This document shows positions 38,453-48,379 of a DNA stretch of 64,000 nt, piece after piece. This DNA is from Histomonas meleagridis (taxonomy: Eukaryota; Parabasalia; Tritrichomonadida; Dientamoebidae), in assembly GCA_020186115.1 (NCBI GenBank), contig WSYJ01000169.1, positions 157,340 to 221,339 on the forward strand, given 5' to 3'. Each line of letters opens with the position of its first letter. Positions within the stretch are counted from its first letter, which is position 1. A program made the translations under genes and the position numbers. The notes below the pieces were generated by a model. The model did no database searches. It was given only the letters and a program-made list of their open reading frames with translations, and was not told where the DNA came from.

Positions 38453-38532
38453 AATTAGAAATTTTTGTTTTGTAAATAAACGTAGAATGAAACGGAAATT
38501 GAACTCACTTGTGATCGATGTTTTATATGGAA

Positions 38533-38978
38533 GATAAACATAAAATGTGAATGATCACCAATTTGGATAAACATAAAATGTGAATGATCACCAATTTGGA
38601 TAAACATAAAATGTGAATGATCACCAATTTGGATAAACATAAAATGTGAATGATCACCAATTTGGATAAACATAAAATGTGAATGATCACCAATTTGGAT
38701 AAACATAAAATGTGATTGATCACCATTTGGATAAACATAAAATGTGAATGATCACCAATTTGGATAAACATAAAATGTGAATGATCACCAATTTGGATAA
38801 ACATTAAATGTGATTGATCACCATTTGGATAAACATAAAATGTGAATGATCACCAATTTGGATAAACATAAAATGTGAATGATCACCAATTTGGATAAAC
38901 ATAAAATGTGAATGATCACCAATTTGGATAAACATAAAAATGTGATTGATCACCAATTTGGATAAACATAAAATGTGA
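38533..38978. repeat. 33-bp minisatellite, 13 full units plus a partial
   Basis: GATAAACAT recurs at 38533, 38566, 38599, 38632, 38665, 38698, 38730, 38763, 38796, 38828, 38861, 38894, 38927 and 38961. The period is 33 bp except for two 32-bp and one 34-bp units. Each unit contains TGATCACCAATTTGG. The 32-bp variants share GATTGATCACCATTT. On the minus strand 33 bp equals 11 codons (MFIQIGDHSHF) but the 32-bp units break the frame, so it is not coding. It starts 80 bp after the kinase stop. Confidence 0.95.
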
Positions 38979-39408
38979 TCTAATTGTGTCGATAGTATAT
39001 TATATGTTGATTGTTTGTGGAAATGCTGCTCGCTTTCACATATATGGATATACAGAATAGAAAAAGCATGTCAAATTTTATGTTAATGATGAATCATTGA
39101 AAATAAATTACTTAATAATAGAGTTTTTGGTGAATAGGTAACAAATTCATGATGAATGTTAAAATCTTTTTGATAAATCAAAAAGACATTTTAAAATGCT
39201 ATTGTTTTGCCAAGTAAAAAAATTCATTATGTAATTTTTGTAAACAAAATTTTTTACTCATTAAATATCATTAAAAAAAAGAAAAAATAATGATACAATT
39301 TTAAATGGGCAGATATTGTTGTATTGGTTCTCTTATTTATTTATTTTCACATGAATTTTTTTAAACTTTAAAAATATTTTCATGTATAAAATTTGTTCAA
39401 TCGAAGAT
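38979..39408. other. Intergenic, no feature seen
   Basis: AT-rich sequence between the minisatellite and the end of the Rho-like gene. Confidence 0.5.
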
Positions 39409-40032
39409 TTATTGAATCACACAAATTTCTTTTTGTGGTTTAGTATCACTAACATTAGTACTATTAAACATTAGGTTGGTAAGAATTTCGTAGCCTTTGT
39501 TGAATATGCTATCAATGGTGTCGGGATTTGTGGCTGTGCATTCCATATAATCAATTGCGCCAATTTTTTCCGCTAAAGCCCTTCCTTGTTCTTGAGTAAT
39601 TGGCTTCTGTCCATTTCCTGCAAGTTCATTAAGGGTATGTTCATCTTTGCGAAGATCTGTTTTGGTACCAACAAGGATAATTATTGGATTATTATCCTCC
39701 TCTATAAGTTCAGGAAACCAAATATTTTCTACATTTGCAAAAGAAGTTTGGTCAACAACACTAAAACAAATGAAGCGAACTGTATTTGATTTAGATTCAT
39801 ATATATGATAAGCATATTTTCGGCAATTGTCGCAACCACAAATTTCTCCTATAAAAATCGATACAACATTGTTATCGAGCGATACATTTTCCGCCATGTT
39901 ATTACCAAGAAAAATGGTTTCGGGAACTGAACTCAAATCGCGGGTTACTCTTGGTTGATCAAAATGTATGTGACAAAGTGTAGTCTTCCCGATTGACTTA
40001 TCACCTATAAAATAAAATCCTGCTGTTTTCGT
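39409..40032 (-). CDS. Rho/Rac-like small GTPase with no AUG start and a lost G3 motif
   Basis: 207 aa if translation begins at the ACG at 40032. The frame there reads (M)KTAGFYFIGDKSIGKTTL, so a single T-to-C change from ATG would explain the missing start. No in-frame ATG precedes the P-loop. G1 is GDKSIGKT, G4 is GTKTDL and G5 is ECTA. The Rho-type insert KDEHTLNELAGNGQKPIT and the sequence ICFSVVDQTSFANVENIWFPEL are also present. The DTAGQ motif is replaced by a Cys-rich GEICGCDNCRK, so catalysis is doubtful. The C-terminal CVIQ is a good CaaX box. Either a near-cognate start is used or the gene is recently inactivated. Confidence 0.75.
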   Translation of the reverse strand, partial: TKTAGFYFIGDKSIGKTTLCHIHFDQPRVTRDLSSVPETIFLGNNMAENVSLDNNVVSIFIGEICGCDNCRKYAYHIYESKSNTVRFICFSVVDQTSFANVENIWFPELIEEDNNPIIILVGTKTDLRKDEHTLNELAGNGQKPITQEQGRALAEKIGAIDYMECTATNPDTIDSIFNKGYEILTNLMFNSTNVSDTKPQKEICVIQ

Positions 40033-40773
40033 TTGGTTAGCTTCGATCGAGTGGAAAAAATTTATTGAAACAATTTTGTGAGAAATAAACCGTCGTCATA
40101 AATTAATTTTCTGTTGTATCCAATTTTGGTTAATTGCCGGTTTCAAAATCTCTTGTCAATATAACAACGATCATTTTTCATATCACAATTCCTTCAGGAA
40201 TACAAAAGTGCTACTTTTTAAAAACAAACATCTAATCGTTTTGACTAAGTTTGTTGCCATACTTGCGAGCTATCGGTCTATATTTGAATGAAGCCGATCA
40301 TCCTCAGTACATGTACTGTGATATGGCAACGATAGCCCACAAATATGGCAACAAACCCAGTGAAATATATTTCAGAACACATTCAAATATGGCAACAGAC
40401 TTAGTGAAATATATTTCAATGTCTATTCAAATATGGCAACAAACTTAGTCAAATATCAATATCCATTGGGGAACGATGAATTTAATTTCATTACAAATTA
40501 TAAAAAATATAAATAATCATTGCGGTGGCAGAAAAGGCTTTCAAAAATCAAATGAAACATGAATTTAATAATGTATTCACTTATGCAAAAAAGTCACTTT
40601 TGTATGAAAACGACTTTTTGTGATTACGATAATAACCGCTCCGATAGGTTTTTTTAGTCACTTTTTAAAAAAATGTGTTGCCATTTTTTGCATAAGTGCT
40701 TGCCACATTTTCTGAATTTCAGGTGGCAATGAAAGAGTTTACTTTAAGGAAATACATTAATTATATGAAATAT
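40033..40773. other. Intergenic with short tandem repeat
   Basis: Apart from the 44-bp repeat at 40341-40450, this holds only AT-rich sequence. A 65-codon plus-strand ORF at 40251 is made largely of that repeat and is probably chance. Confidence 0.45.
40341..40450. repeat. 44-bp tandem repeat, about 2.5 copies
   Basis: AAATATGGCAAC occurs at 40341, 40385 and 40429, each followed by (A/G)AC and a variant of AGTGAAATATATTTCA. The period is exactly 44 bp. Confidence 0.8.
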
Positions 40774-41523
40774 TTAATGAAGTCCATTTATAAACTTGGT
40801 GACTTTTTCGAGTGCAAACACGCCAACAACAAAGCATGCACAATTGATTGCGAGCTTCTTAATGTTAGCTTTAACTTGGTCTTCGCCAGCTTCTTCAACA
40901 AGTTTCTTGTACCAACTCTTTGCCTTTTCTTTTGGGGTTTGTGTTTCATTCACTTGATTTGTGCGATTTACTCGATTTGCAGTAAGGTTATTAAATGTCT
41001 CTATGGTAGGCTCGTTGTCAGCTGGTCTTTCGTAGTAATCAGTTGGTGGTTGTTGGTATGTATTAATTTCTCCTTCATCAAAAATTTCTTGTATTTCTTC
41101 TTCGCTTTCCTTTTCTATTTCTTCCTCAGCTTCATCTTCGTTGTCTAGCTTTTCTTCGTGTTTATCTTCAAGATTTATTTGTGTTTCATCTTTAACTTCT
41201 TCCTTGATTTTATCTTTTTCATCTAGACTTTCTTCATGTGTGTCGAGATTTGTTTGAGTTTCTTCTTTATTTTCTTCAACAATTTCTTCTTTGTTTTCTT
41301 TGCACTTATCTGCAGTATCTTTTTGTACTTCACCATTATCCAACTTTTCTACACTATTGTCTTCGTTGTCAGAACTCGAAGAATCAGAAGAATGTTTTGA
41401 ACTATCAGATTCAGATGATTCACCAGAACTTTTACTTTTTTCCTCTTCATTTGTCTTTTCCGTAACTAAGTTTTCTTGTTCATCTGACTTTGTTTGGTCG
41501 TTTATTACTTCTTGTTCGCTCAT
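40774..41523 (-). CDS. Acidic low-complexity protein with a C-terminal hydrophobic segment
   Basis: 249 aa, unassigned. Residues 1-170 are dominated by Glu, Asp, Ser and Lys (runs such as SSESDSSKHSSDSSSSD). A short linker follows, then a helix (KEKAKSWYKKLVEEAGEDQV) and, at about 225-241, a hydrophobic stretch LAINCACFVVGVFALE near the C-terminus. This resembles a tail-anchored layout, but the segment is short and contains Cys. It sits head to tail downstream of the beta-adaptin gene on the same strand, with only 59 bp between them. Function unknown. Confidence 0.7.
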   Translation of the reverse strand: MSEQEVINDQTKSDEQENLVTEKTNEEEKSKSSGESSESDSSKHSSDSSSSDNEDNSVEKLDNGEVQKDTADKCKENKEEIVEENKEETQTNLDTHEESLDEKDKIKEEVKDETQINLEDKHEEKLDNEDEAEEEIEKESEEEIQEIFDEGEINTYQQPPTDYYERPADNEPTIETFNNLTANRVNRTNQVNETQTPKEKAKSWYKKLVEEAGEDQVKANIKKLAINCACFVVGVFALEKVTKFINGLH

Positions 41524-41582
41524 TTAATTGGTCCAACAAGGCAAAAACCGTTTAAATCCAAAAAAAAATCGAAAACAACTTT

Positions 41583-44024
41583 TTATGAAGAAAACATTTC
41601 TCTTGCGTTTTCCCTTATTAACGGGAATAACTTTGATTCATTAGCCCTTAATACTACCTGAATATTATTACCATTTTGTCTTAAAGTAGCAAAATATGCA
41701 CTATTTGGCAAAGGTAAATTAAACACCACACATAAAATTCCGTTTTTATCTTCTGCAATTCTAATATTTATATTTTCTAAATAAGATTTATCTGCAATTT
41801 TTGCGTCATTAATTTGGAATTTATCTTCATTCCTTAACTTATCCCATTCCATATGGAAATAATCTTCATTAAACCATAAATAATCAACATGTGAAATCAA
41901 ACAGACTAAGTCAAATGGCGCATCAAACATTTTGATGCCATTTGATGTCTTAAGTGCAATTTGTATTTTTGTGTTATCAACATTACCAACGAAGTCTTCC
42001 TGGAACTTTACTGGTAATGATATCTCGAATGATTCACCGAATTCTAATTGTTGAGGGAAGGAAGGTAATTTATCGAGATTACAACCCATGATATTTTTAT
42101 TAAACGCTATAGCGAAGTCGCCTATATTTTGTAATGATTTATTTATAACTCTTAAACAAAAATTGAAACTTGTCCAACCAGAAAACACGTCAATAACATC
42201 ATCAGAGTATACTCTATTCCATTGATTATCTTTAACATCTTCGACATTATTAATATTATCATCTTCAGGAGTATATAATTGATTTTTAACAAAATCTTCA
42301 GGTACAATATGTAAAACCCCTGAAACTTTACCTGTATTTTTTAATATTATATCCAACACTTTATTATCCGAAATTTTTTCATTATTAACAATTTCTTCTT
42401 TCTTAAAAACGATTATATCTTTTGCTATATTTATATCCATAGTTAATAATCTCCAATAAATCAAAGCTCTATTTCTTACGTCGGGTAATATATAAGGTTT
42501 TATTGCCTCGTTTAATACAAATTGTAATTGATCTTTAATAATATTTTGATTTTCGATATACATTTTAACAATTGCTGATAACAATTGAATTTGTACATCA
42601 ATATTTTCATCTTTAAAAGTATCCAAAAAAGGATCAATTAATACGTCAACTTTCTCTATCATATAATTATATTCCCCTAATATCCATATCAAACAAGATT
42701 TAGCTTCCGGGTCTTTAATTATTTCGATGTTATTACAAACTTTCGCTATAATTGATTCGAATTCTCCTGGATAATTACGTAACAAATTACTTATAACAAC
42801 AATCGATTGCTCAATTGCATAATCAGCTTTGTTATCAACAAGTTTCATTAATATGTCAATGCATTTACGTGAACTCGCAGGAATTTTAATTGCGATTTTC
42901 CCAATGATTCGAATTGTCTTCTTTACAAACTGTACATCAACTGAATTACAATACTCTTCAAGTTCTTCTAGTATTAACCCAACATTACGTGCTGTACATA
43001 TTATTAATATAATTTCTAATTTCTCCATGCGAATAAATGATGGATCATTATATTTGCAAAAAAATGTCCGAACTTCATTCGCTAAAATATGCGGATATTT
43101 GGTTACAAATGTTGTTAATGTACGTAATACTACAAATTGTATCTCTACAGATTCACTACTAATTAATGTGATAAACGGCGGAATGATTTGTTGGAATAAT
43201 TCGTTGACGTTTCGTTTGCTGATCTCTAAATAACTATAAATACATCGAAACGAACCAATGACTACTGACGAATTCGAATGTTTCAGAAACGGAATTAATC
43301 GATCAATAAGAAAATTGGCTTCTTCACTTGTGGTCGGAACATATTTGGACATCGCGTCAAGAAGAAGCGCCGTCATCCATTCGCTGCATTGTGTGGTGGC
43401 AGATATGATCGGAGATATCGTCTCTTCAGTAAACTGGAATATTGGAGTGCTCCGCTTCTCGTTGATCTCGAGGAGCGCCACACTTGTGTTTGCGACGACC
43501 ATTGGGTTCTCGTCGTATAACAATTTTTGTAATAGTGATAACAGCTCTGAATTCTCAACGGATTCGGGAATGACGTCGTACAGCTTGGCGACGGCAATGG
43601 CCGCGGTCTTGCGTACATACGCGTTTTTGTCCTCGAGACATTTCTTTAACGGAATTATCATATACTCCGCAACGGAATCGACTTTGATGCGACACATGGA
43701 ACGGACTGCTAACGCGCGGATTATCGGGTTGTTGTCCTCGGAGTCTTTGATGAATGTATTCACAACCATAATCGACTGCTCTGGTTCACTCCCGGAATAC
43801 GTGACTAAGTATAAGTACACAAGCTTCTTGAGCTGGATGTCATCCGTTTGCACACACCGAAGCATCGATGAAAACAAACAACTGACATTTTCGCCGCTGC
43901 GCATTAGATTCACAACTCGGCGCGCTGCGTTCTTCCGCGATGTTGGATCATTAGAGTCGAGGTTGTCACGGAGAGTGATGATTTCGCCTTTGGCTTTGCC
44001 CTCAAAATACTTTGATGATTTCAT
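41583..44024 (-). CDS. AP complex beta subunit (beta-adaptin)
   Basis: 813 aa from the ATG at 44024; the frame also opens from a TTG at 44033. The trunk (about 1-560) matches beta1/beta2-adaptin: KNAARRVVNLMRSGENVS, QLKKLVYLYLVTYS, NPIIRALAVRSMCRIKV and YVRKTAAIAVAKLYDVIPE. A short hinge and a C-terminal appendage (about 620-813) follow. Beta-adaptins form the trunk of AP-1/AP-2 clathrin adaptors, bind dileucine cargo with the sigma subunit and recruit clathrin through the hinge. The hinge is short and I see no clear clathrin box. Which AP complex is undecided. The N-terminal third is visibly richer in G+C than the rest. Confidence 0.9.
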   Translation of the reverse strand: MKSSKYFEGKAKGEIITLRDNLDSNDPTSRKNAARRVVNLMRSGENVSCLFSSMLRCVQTDDIQLKKLVYLYLVTYSGSEPEQSIMVVNTFIKDSEDNNPIIRALAVRSMCRIKVDSVAEYMIIPLKKCLEDKNAYVRKTAAIAVAKLYDVIPESVENSELLSLLQKLLYDENPMVVANTSVALLEINEKRSTPIFQFTEETISPIISATTQCSEWMTALLLDAMSKYVPTTSEEANFLIDRLIPFLKHSNSSVVIGSFRCIYSYLEISKRNVNELFQQIIPPFITLISSESVEIQFVVLRTLTTFVTKYPHILANEVRTFFCKYNDPSFIRMEKLEIILIICTARNVGLILEELEEYCNSVDVQFVKKTIRIIGKIAIKIPASSRKCIDILMKLVDNKADYAIEQSIVVISNLLRNYPGEFESIIAKVCNNIEIIKDPEAKSCLIWILGEYNYMIEKVDVLIDPFLDTFKDENIDVQIQLLSAIVKMYIENQNIIKDQLQFVLNEAIKPYILPDVRNRALIYWRLLTMDINIAKDIIVFKKEEIVNNEKISDNKVLDIILKNTGKVSGVLHIVPEDFVKNQLYTPEDDNINNVEDVKDNQWNRVYSDDVIDVFSGWTSFNFCLRVINKSLQNIGDFAIAFNKNIMGCNLDKLPSFPQQLEFGESFEISLPVKFQEDFVGNVDNTKIQIALKTSNGIKMFDAPFDLVCLISHVDYLWFNEDYFHMEWDKLRNEDKFQINDAKIADKSYLENINIRIAEDKNGILCVVFNLPLPNSAYFATLRQNGNNIQVVLRANESKLFPLIRENAREMFSS

Positions 44025-44960
44025 TTCTAGCAACCGCTGGAAATTACCAAAAATTGCCCTTTGGAATGTACGTTAAGAGTGTGTAGACTGAAACCGCTCA
44101 CTTCATATTTTGATGAAAAACTTTTTCCTTATTCGAAAATTTTCTACGCAATAGACAACACACAATATATTTAGTAACTTTTAATTATTTTGTATCTCAA
44201 CGAATTTATTTTGAAATTTCTTTTTGTATGTGAAACAAAATGAAGCACATTATTGTGAATGTTATTTAATTTCTTCCAAACATTAATTTCCTATGAAAAG
44301 CTTTATAGAATTCGATAAATTCCATAAGTGAATATACACTGTTATGTTGACACAAGCACTCTTTTATTCATAGAAACAGCTAACACTGTAATTCGAGAAT
44401 ATCTCCAAAAAGGCTACGGATTTTGCTGATGCAAAACTCAAAGTAACCTTCAATACATAAGAAAATGAAATCAAAAATTTAATCAATGGAAATGTATATA
44501 TTCATGTTGATAAATAAAATATAGGAGCTACAGAACATTTATTCATAAAAGAGGAACCAACAAACACGTTCTCTCAGTCGAATACATATAGTCAATCCAA
44601 TCCTTATTAACTTTATTAATTTGAAAAATCTAATGTTGATCTGATTTCAAGATCTAAGGATTTTGTTAGAAATTATTTAAATATGGATATGTGTTCTTTA
44701 TAAAATTTATAATGTTGAAAATTGTTATTTCAACGGAGATATGTACAAAATATATAATGCTGTGAGTTATAACTTTATAATCTTTTATTCATAATCAATG
44801 AATATATTTTCATATCTGATATTGGTTCTTCTAGAAAATATAACAAAAAAATTCTGCTTTCAAAAATATGAAATTTTTCATTTTCCTTATGCAATTCATC
44901 ATTAAAATTTCGATAAAATAAATATTTAATAATACAAACAAATTTTTATTCTATAAAAAA
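44025..44960. other. Intergenic, nothing recognised
   Basis: About 0.9 kb of AT-rich sequence with stops in all frames. I found no protein relic or repeat. Confidence 0.5.
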
Positions 44961-47066
44961 TTATTTCATCCAATTTTCTCTTACACAACATTCCATTAAT
45001 TCCAATGATTCGAACTTATCTTCTGGTGATTTCAAAGTAGCGAAAGCCAAATAGATGCACAACAAAAACGAATATAATTGAACGACAGCTTGTTTTGCAA
45101 TTATTAAATGTTTCAAATTCATTAAATATTTTCGAATTTCATCCAAAATTGTTTTCAAAGACAAATTTTCAGGTTGTAATTCGAATTGTGAATTTAGAAA
45201 TGTTAATACTTCATCCATTTTATACTTAATTTTATTCCATTGTTCAGATATAACATTTAAAAGTTCAATATCGAAATCTTTTTTTTTTTATTAAAACTAT
45301 ACAGTAAAGAAGACAATTGAAACTTTTTAACAAATTCTTTTAAAGAAATTTCATTTTTATTTTTAGATTTCGATGCAAAAATTTTTACAAATTTATTTAT
45401 TTGTTCATATGTAATATTATTAAAAAACATTTTCTCATTAGAAATTTTAGATTTAATTTTATACACATTTAACATATTCTCAAACCTATTTAAAAAGTCA
45501 TTATAATAATACTCAACACATTTTCTTAATATATTATGCATTGCGATATCGCAGGTCTTGAAATAGTCATTTCGAAAATCGAATTCAAAAAAATTTTATC
45601 ATAAAAAGGCAAAATATTTTCGATTTGATTTTAGTATGCGTAACACAGAATAACCATTAATTATACATTTCGCTCTCAATTTGATAAAAAACGCAATTTG
45701 TTCCTCATTTAAAATCTCAAACAAAAACTCAATAAAAAAATCAATTTCGGAAGTTCTTTCCATATGGAAGTTTCATACAAGTATTATATAAATCCCAACA
45801 ATATTGTTCTGCTTGGAAAGGAATTTTAAATTCCTTTTGTGAATAACTGATAATAAATTCCGGAAATTTCATAATTTTCGATTTGTTTATCAAAATTTGA
45901 TTTCGAATCATAAATTTCATTCATTTCATATAATATCCACGTAAAACTTTTGGGTAAACGTTGTTAATAATTTGAAGAAATTAAATTCAAAAAACGAATT
46001 TCATTTTCATTATTATTATTTATATCTATTTCATTATATTTAAAGTTTGTGCATAATTATCATTTAAAGAAGGTTTAATTGCATTTTTAATACAATTTTT
46101 AACTAAAAACGAAGTAAATAACTTAAAAAATTGTTATCTTTTTCAGTAAGTAAAAAATTTCCTTTTAATATTAAATTAACTTTATTTATGTCCGCTCGAA
46201 ACTCATTTTCATATTTCATTAAAGATGTTTTAAATAATGCAAAATCTTCATAAGAATTAATTTCAATTGTTTTATATAACGTTGAAATAGAACTTTTTAC
46301 ATATTCGTTTTTAACTAATTCATATAAATCTTTACTTATATTATTTGCTTTATTATTCGAATACCAAAATATGTTTTCAACATGACAATCTCGGCGTGAA
46401 ATAATTTCATTGACCTCTGTTTTAATATCATTAATTTGGGAAATTAAATGGTTTTGTTGATCATTTAATTCTTTGAGATGCGTTTTTAATTGTAAAATTG
46501 ATGATTTATGATTATCGATTTTATTATTAATGGATGAAACTATGGAGTCATAATGAGATTTGATAGATGGATAGAACCCTTTGTTTCAACAAAGAAGCTT
46601 CGGCAATTTTAAATGAAATCACTTCATCTGTACTCTCGATAAAATATTGTCGAACTACTTCAGAAAATATTTCATTGTACGATTTCTCAATATTGGAGTT
46701 TGAGTCTTTTTGAGCTTGAGAAATGAGTCAATCTAATATTTCGCTTAAAATTTGAATCTGTCGGTGGATCATATGGACCCAAATATTTAAAATAAAACCC
46801 ATTAGGGGCTTCATGTGGCTGTCTGCTTTTAATCTCAACTTTAATGTTTGGTTGTATTATTTCATTTTTTTCAGATTTTGTAATAGAATAGGATGTTTTG
46901 GGACGAATTTTCTGGGTTCTAACATAAGATTTGAAACGTGTGGTTGACGGGGTCGGTTGTATTTCATTTGGTATTGGAGGCTTTGAATAAATAATTGTAT
47001 GTTGAGATGGTGTTTTTCCTAACAAACCTGATCTAACAAGTGCTGGTTCAATTTCTTTGTTGTGGG
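44961..47066 (-). pseudogene. Decayed coiled-coil protein gene
   Basis: Minus-strand pieces in several frames line up as one former gene. First comes a Pro-rich N-terminal part (46687-47066; SGLLGKTPSQHTIIYSKPP). Then come SQAQKDSNSNIEKSYNEIF with EASLLKQR and a coiled coil (about 46556-46107; SILQLKTHLKELNDQQ). Downstream pieces include FPEFIISYSQKEFKIPFQAE and a C-terminal part ending RENWMK at 44961. At least five frameshifts or stops separate them, e.g. near 46580 (one extra G) and 46110. The family is unknown. The length would have been about 650-700 aa. No functional copy is in the window for comparison. Confidence 0.6.
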
Positions 47067-47200
47067 ATTAGGTTGTATAGTTTTATTTCGAAAGACACCC
47101 CAAGTAAAGTGGAGTGTTGCATCCCAGATTCTAACGGATTTTTTTCAATTTGATTTAATCGTTGACAATAAACTGTCAGTTTTCTTTTTCTTATAGGGTA

Positions 47201-48379
47201 ATGGAAGAAAATAAATTTTTCCATTTGTTAAAAGCAATTCAAAATATCACTTTAAATATAAACGAAGATAACATATTATTTGATGTTCAAGTAATTCTTT
47301 CTCTTTTTGATGATAATTTTTCATATTCTTTTAACCTCATTATTTGCAAATCGTTATATTCATCTTTTGCTTCACGAATAACAGATTTTAATTTATGTTT
47401 TGAATTCTTGAAAGCAATTGAAAAAAATGAAAAAGAATTAACTAAAAGTAATTATAAAATTTTAGATATTTTTGCACAATTTCTTTTAACAAAATCAACT
47501 CAAGAATCCGATTATCTTCTAGAAAAATTACTTGAACAAAACATAATTAGTTCGGAAATTGTTAAAAATAAGTCAACATTATATTTTGCGCAATATAAAA
47601 CTTTAGAAGAAATCAAAAATTCGGATTACTTAGAATATGAAACACCTTTTTGGAATGATTTTTTTGATAACTATGAGCAAATTTCGAAAGATAATTTTAA
47701 ACTTCATAAACAATTAACTTATGAAGGGGTTAATCCATTAAAATTAGCTATAATAATCCGAAATGACGAAATAGAAAAGCTTCAAAAATTATCATCTTCA
47801 CAAAATGAATTTGATTATAATCAAAAAATTAAACCATCACTTTATGAAAGATATACTTTTATTAACAATGATACTATTTCACTTATTGATTATGCAGCAT
47901 TTTTTGGATCAATAAAATGTTTTAAATTCTTATTTTTGAATGGTTCTAATACAACAAATACAGGTAAATATGCAATTGCTGGAGGAAATTTAGAAATAAT
48001 TCATATTTGTGAAGGGAATAAAGTAATATTTAAAGATGCATGTGATGCAGCAATTGAATATCATCGCAATGATATTTTTAAATATATTTATGAAAACAAA
48101 ATTTTCGATATAAAATATTTAAATGATTTAGTACGAAAATGTATTTTATATAATAATTATGAACTTTTAAAATATTTTATTGATAAAGGAATTGAAATCG
48201 ATGATTCTATTATCAATGAAGCAGCAAAGAATGGAAATTTGTTTCTTGTTAAATATTTTTTTGAAGAAAATTATATTCCAAATGATATTTTGGTTTCAAT
48301 AACAAAATCAGGAAACATCGAATTATTTAAATATATTCTTGAGCAAAGAAAAGTTAACATCAATATCAAAGATATTTAA
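47201..48379 (+). CDS. DUF3447-ankyrin protein, N-terminal module (locus B)
   Basis: 392 codons from ATG 47201 (an in-frame ATG at 47162 is also possible). I prefer 47201 because the homologues at 13984 and 62918 begin just before the same helical region. The N-terminal helices (residues 1-150) precede the DUF3447 core: IIRNDEIEKLQKLS, SLIDYAAFFGSIKCFKFLFL, GKYAIAGGNLEIIHICEGN and EYHRNDIFKYIYENKI. The frame ends NINIKDI-stop exactly where the first ankyrin spacer begins. The longest spacer-separated ankyrin array of the window follows directly. It is probably the N-terminal exon(s) of a protein of about 700 aa. Confidence 0.8.
   Translation: MEENKFFHLLKAIQNITLNINEDNILFDVQVILSLFDDNFSYSFNLIICKSLYSSFASRITDFNLCFEFLKAIEKNEKELTKSNYKILDIFAQFLLTKSTQESDYLLEKLLEQNIISSEIVKNKSTLYFAQYKTLEEIKNSDYLEYETPFWNDFFDNYEQISKDNFKLHKQLTYEGVNPLKLAIIIRNDEIEKLQKLSSSQNEFDYNQKIKPSLYERYTFINNDTISLIDYAAFFGSIKCFKFLFLNGSNTTNTGKYAIAGGNLEIIHICEGNKVIFKDACDAAIEYHRNDIFKYIYENKIFDIKYLNDLVRKCILYNNYELLKYFIDKGIEIDDSIINEAAKNGNLFLVKYFFEENYIPNDILVSITKSGNIELFKYILEQRKVNINIKDI

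Noticed and set aside
38455-38804. Minus-strand ORFs made of the repeated peptide MFIQIGDHSHF
   Set aside because: They are the 33-bp minisatellite read in frame; 32- and 34-bp units break the frame and there is no gene context.
38533-38978. CRISPR-like array
   Set aside because: The units are contiguous without unique spacers, in a eukaryotic sequence; it is a minisatellite.
40251-40448. 65-codon ORF
   Set aside because: Composed largely of the 44-bp tandem repeat; no homology seen.
43258-44076. 272-codon plus-strand ORF opposite beta-adaptin
   Set aside because: Antisense shadow of a well-conserved gene whose 5' part is G+C-rich and so has few stops on the other strand.
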